The notes under the pieces: generated by a model
What the model was told of the DNA's origin: nothing
The model's input: only the letters and a program-made list of their open reading frames with translations
The model's database searches: none
DNA from: Blastocatellia bacterium
GTDB lineage: Bacteria > Acidobacteriota > Blastocatellia > Pyrinomonadales > Pyrinomonadaceae
Assembly: GCA_013695195.1 (NCBI GenBank)
Contig: JACDAY010000043.1
Location: 1 to 7,025 of the forward strand
Reading direction: 5' to 3'
DNA length: 7,025 bases
Program-made: the position numbers and the translations under genes
Part shown: piece by piece, positions 4,413-7,025 of the stretch
How positions within the stretch are numbered: position 1 is the stretch's first letter
Layout: the number at the start of each line of letters is the position of its first letter

Positions 4413-6560
4413 TTATCTTTGTTTAATATTTAAACTGCCTTCCAGGGCATTTACGATCGATTGATGAAGCTCAGCTACTTCGTCTTCTATCAACGTCCGT
4501 TCGCTGCTGCGATATTCAAGCCGAATTGTAATCGAACGCTCATCCGGTTCCATGCCTTTGCCCTCATATTCATCGACAAATTCTACGCCCTGGCACAGTT
4601 CCGCGTTTTGTTCGATGACCGCAGCCCGAATCTCGTCGAACGTTAATGTGCGTTTGGCGACGAACGAAATATCGCGCACTATCGACGGATACTTCGGAAG
4701 CGGGCGATAAACGATCGGTGTGGGATTGACGGCCAGCATTGTCTGCAGGTCGACTTCAGCGAGATAAACCGGCTGTTTGAATTTATATGATGTTGTGATC
4801 TCGTCATTCAACCGGCCGATGTAACCTACTTTTTTGCCATTCACCGAAATTGACGCCGATTGGCCTTTGCGAAGGTGCACAATCTCGACCGCGGAAAATT
4901 CTATATTTGAGATGTCCGCAGCATCAAATGCAGCTTCAATTGCACCTTTCGCGTCATAAAAATCGAATTCACGGCCAGGCATTGCGCGATCTTGATAAAT
5001 TTCGCTGCCCGTCAGAACAAGCGCAAAAAGCTCTCTTTCATTAGGCAGCCCGGATTCGCCTGCGAGTGCCGCAAACGCTTTTCCGATCTCGAACATAGCC
5101 ACATCGCGGCGCTTGTGATTAAAGTTCGTCTTTACTGCATCAAGCAAACCGGGAAGCAAAGTAGGACGCATGCGAAGCGATCCCTCGATCACGGAATCCT
5201 TTAATGTTACGTATTTTTCATCGGTGGTTTCATCGAGAATTTCAGGAATCGATTGAAACATTTCGTCGAATTTAGTGTCGATAAAGCTGTAAGAAATAGC
5301 TTCGTCAAAACCGGCGTCTGTGAGAGTTTGCCGAAGACGAATCTTACGCATTTCATTCGGCTGATACTCACCTGCGCCGAATGCCGGTGGAAGCTTTTCC
5401 GCAATATTTTCATATCCGGCATGTCTTGCAACTTCTTCAACCAGATCTTCTTCAATTGCAAGATCATGGCGCCAAGTAGGCGTAACAAACATTTGAGATT
5501 TTGAATCTGAAATACTTGAGTCAATTTCTGCTTCAACGGCCTGAGATTTTAAATCTGAAACTTCATATTTCCTTTTTATTCCGAGCGCATTCAAAATACG
5601 AATACATTCGGCCGTGGCAACATCCAATCCCGTCAGCCGTTTTACCGCATACGAAATATCACCCGATTCGATATCTTTTGGCTTAAATACTGTCGGGTAA
5701 ATATCGATAAACTCTTCTGCCTCGCCGCCCGCAAGTTCGCAAATTAAAGCTGTCGTGCGGTCTGAAGCTCGAACAAGATTTTCGATATCGACACCGCGTT
5801 CGAACCGATAGCTCGCCTCTGTATGAAGTCCCAATTTCCTCGATGTCTGACGAATAGTCTCACGCTTAAAATATGCAACTTCAAGTAATACATTAACTGT
5901 ATCTTCAGTAATACTCGAATCAAGACCGCCCATTATTCCGCCAATCGCGACAGGCTTTTCGGCATCGCAGATCAACAGCATCGCATCATCGAGTTTATGC
6001 TCTGCTTCATCGAGTGTTGTGATCATTTCGCCATGTCTTGCGCGGCGAACGACAATTCGATTTCCGGAGAGCTTATCTAGATCGAACGAGTGCATCGGCT
6101 GCCCAAGCTCATGCATTACGTAATTGGTAATGTCGGCAACATTATTTATTGAGCGCTCCCCGATTGCCGCCAGTCGTTTAACAAGCCAATCGGGCGACGG
6201 GCGGATCTTTACGTTTCTAATAATTCGGGCAGTAAATCTATTACACAGCTCGGGGTCGCTGATCTTAACAATATCGACTTCAAGCAAAGTGGGAATTGGA
6301 ACATCCGGAAGGCCGTTATTCGTTGCGATCAAGCTCGTTTTTAGCGCCCGATTTGCAATAACACCAAGCTCACGAGCGACCCCAAGATGCGAAAGACAAT
6401 CCGGCCGGTTCGAGGTCAGGTCAATGTCAAAGACTTGATCATCCCCGAACGTATGAGTGCCCTCCACCGCCAAACCGACTCGCGTCAAAGCGGAAGCAGT
6501 TTCTTCCGGGGAAAGGTCTACTTCTATTAAATCTCTTAGCCAGTTATTAGTTATAAGCAT
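4413..6560 (-). CDS. pheT: Phenylalanine--tRNA ligase beta subunit, short form
   Basis: The beta subunit of the (alpha-beta)2 enzyme that charges tRNA-Phe is 715 aa here, against roughly 790-800 in E. coli. Residue numbers below count from the TTG at 6566, two codons before the chosen ATG. The N-terminal part (ITNNWLRDLIEVDLSPEE) runs from GLAVEG (31-36) almost straight into FDIDLTSNRPDCLSHLGVAR (46-65), so the EMAP-like OB-fold tRNA-binding domain normally between them (about 110 residues) is absent. B3/B4 editing region: about 105-290 (MHELGQPMHSFDLDKL, HTEASYRFERGVD). B5: about 297-395 (TPTWRHDLAIEEDLVEEVAR), with an insert at about 336-358. Synthetase-like core: about 400-620. C-terminal anticodon-binding FDX-ACB domain: 624-717 (YPSIVRDISF). 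I prefer the ATG at 6560. It overlaps the zinc-ribbon gene by 14 bases and has little Shine-Dalgarno, which suggests coupling to that gene. Confidence 0.95.
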   Translation of the reverse strand: MLITNNWLRDLIEVDLSPEETASALTRVGLAVEGTHTFGDDQVFDIDLTSNRPDCLSHLGVARELGVIANRALKTSLIATNNGLPDVPIPTLLEVDIVKISDPELCNRFTARIIRNVKIRPSPDWLVKRLAAIGERSINNVADITNYVMHELGQPMHSFDLDKLSGNRIVVRRARHGEMITTLDEAEHKLDDAMLLICDAEKPVAIGGIMGGLDSSITEDTVNVLLEVAYFKRETIRQTSRKLGLHTEASYRFERGVDIENLVRASDRTTALICELAGGEAEEFIDIYPTVFKPKDIESGDISYAVKRLTGLDVATAECIRILNALGIKRKYEVSDLKSQAVEAEIDSSISDSKSQMFVTPTWRHDLAIEEDLVEEVARHAGYENIAEKLPPAFGAGEYQPNEMRKIRLRQTLTDAGFDEAISYSFIDTKFDEMFQSIPEILDETTDEKYVTLKDSVIEGSLRMRPTLLPGLLDAVKTNFNHKRRDVAMFEIGKAFAALAGESGLPNERELFALVLTGSEIYQDRAMPGREFDFYDAKGAIEAAFDAADISNIEFSAVEIVHLRKGQSASISVNGKKVGYIGRLNDEITTSYKFKQPVYLAEVDLQTMLAVNPTPIVYRPLPKYPSIVRDISFVAKRTLTFDEIRAAVIEQNAELCQGVEFVDEYEGKGMEPDERSITIRLEYRSSERTLIEDEVAELHQSIVNALEGSLNIKQR
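5494..5560 (-). repeat. Pair of short palindromic direct repeats inside pheT
   Basis: Two 19-base copies at 5494-5512 and 5542-5560 match at 18 of 19 positions, with start points 48 bases apart (in frame). The second contains a perfect palindrome, AGATTT-T-AAATCT (5544-5556). On the coding strand they encode SDSKSQ and SDLKSQ, flanking AVEAEIDSS. They fall just before the conserved TPTWRHD of the B5 domain, where most PheT proteins have a short strand or turn, so they look like an in-frame insertion or duplication in a loop. Confidence 0.65.
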
Positions 6561-6813
6561 TGCCAAACCAGTGCTTGTACATTCCTGATAGAAAATCGTG
6601 TGTAATTGGAAATCCGGAACTCGACCCGATAACCGAATCTATGCCGCATTTTGGACAAATGGCGCACTGACCTTCATCTGTCCAATCCAAAATGTCGACA
6701 GGACTAAAGACGCTAAGGCATTGGAAGCAGCCGCAGAGCTCACTGGCGAGCATCTCTTCGCGGTGATTGCTGGAATGTTTATGAGCTGCGATATGTGCGT
6801 CTAGTTCCTTCAT
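6547..6813 (-). CDS. Small zinc-ribbon protein of unknown function between pheS and pheT
   Basis: The 88 aa product is cytoplasmic, with no signal peptide or membrane segment. Six cysteines sit at 27, 29, 32, 50, 53 and 56. The pairs CFQC (29-32) and CPKC (53-56), 20 residues apart, look like a zinc ribbon, with GIDSVIGSSSGFPITHDFL after the second pair and HWF near the C terminus. I recall small bacterial proteins with this Cys pattern and SVIG-SGFPIT ending annotated only as 'cytoplasmic protein'; no function is known to me. The ATG at 6813 overlaps the pheS stop by one base (TAATG), and the stop lies 14 bases inside pheT. A GGAG lies 11 bases before the start, within pheS. The gene is thus transcribed and probably translated together with both synthetase subunits. 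Confidence 0.8.
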   Translation of the reverse strand: MKELDAHIAAHKHSSNHREEMLASELCGCFQCLSVFSPVDILDWTDEGQCAICPKCGIDSVIGSSSGFPITHDFLSGMYKHWFGNAYN

Positions 6814-7025
6814 TACTTGAACTGCTCCAAAAACCTCACATCATTCTCGAACATCAAGCGTATATCATCAATCGAATACATCAACGCGCACATTCTTTCG
6901 AGCCCGAAGCCGAAGGCGAAGCCCGAATATTCCTGCGGATCGACGCCGACGGCTTTCAGGACGTTCGGATGCACCATGCCGGAGCCGCCGAGCTCTATCC
7001 AGCCGGAGCCTTTGCACGGACGGCA
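6813..7025 (-). CDS. pheS: Phenylalanine--tRNA ligase alpha subunit, C-terminal part
   Basis: Only the last 70 codons and the stop (TAA, 6813-6815) are in the window; the 5' part lies beyond the right edge. The fragment reads CRPCKGSGWIELGGSGMVHP, then NVLKAVGVDP, then the class II motif 3 region GFAFGFGLERMCALMY, whose Arg contacts ATP, and ends NDVRFLEQFK. PheS carries the phenylalanylation active site and pairs with PheT. Its stop overlaps the start of the zinc-ribbon gene by one base. Confidence 0.96.
   Translation of the reverse strand, partial: CRPCKGSGWIELGGSGMVHPNVLKAVGVDPQEYSGFAFGFGLERMCALMYSIDDIRLMFENDVRFLEQFK

Noticed and set aside
5207..5536. 109-residue minus-strand frame inside pheT
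   Set aside because: It is an alternative frame of pheT, which has intact B5 and core motifs through this stretch.

Overview
The window looks like chromosomal housekeeping DNA from a Gram-negative-type bacterium. An Acidobacteriota origin, perhaps class Blastocatellia, is my best guess. It rests on the gene mix, the moderate GC content, the short PheT, and dispersed repeats of a style I associate with that group. No rRNA or other phylogenetic marker is present, so the placement is inference only.

Region by region: 1-167 has no convincing gene but carries a repeat copy. 168-755 (minus) encodes a secreted DUF2059 protein with its own promoter. 894-2126 (minus) encodes a threonine ammonia-lyase with a C-terminal ACT domain. 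The divergent intergenic region 2127-2284 holds a second, decayed repeat copy with a strong hairpin, plus promoter elements. 2285-3295 (plus) encodes a membrane-anchored SPFH/paraslipin protein. About 380 bases follow without a protein gene, and on the minus strand this stretch contains a long rod-shaped RNA with its own extended -10 promoter, best read as 6S RNA. Next on the minus strand, in order of transcription from the right edge, are pheS (3' end only), a small zinc-ribbon protein, pheT, a ZapB-like coiled-coil protein, zapA and the 6S RNA.

The right half is one co-oriented cluster: pheS-(TAATG)-zinc-ribbon gene-(14-base overlap)-pheT, then a probable internal promoter, then zapB-like-(3-base gap)-zapA-ssrS. 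It joins phenylalanyl-tRNA synthetase, Z-ring assembly factors and a global regulator of RNA polymerase. The zapA-ssrS order is the one known from Proteobacteria.

The points most worth a second look are the unannotated 6S-like RNA at 3352-3586, the zinc-ribbon gene wedged between pheS and pheT and overlapping both, the absence of the EMAP-like tRNA-binding domain from PheT, and a pair of short palindromic repeats that adds residues inside the PheT B5 domain. I see no mobile element, CRISPR array or defence system.
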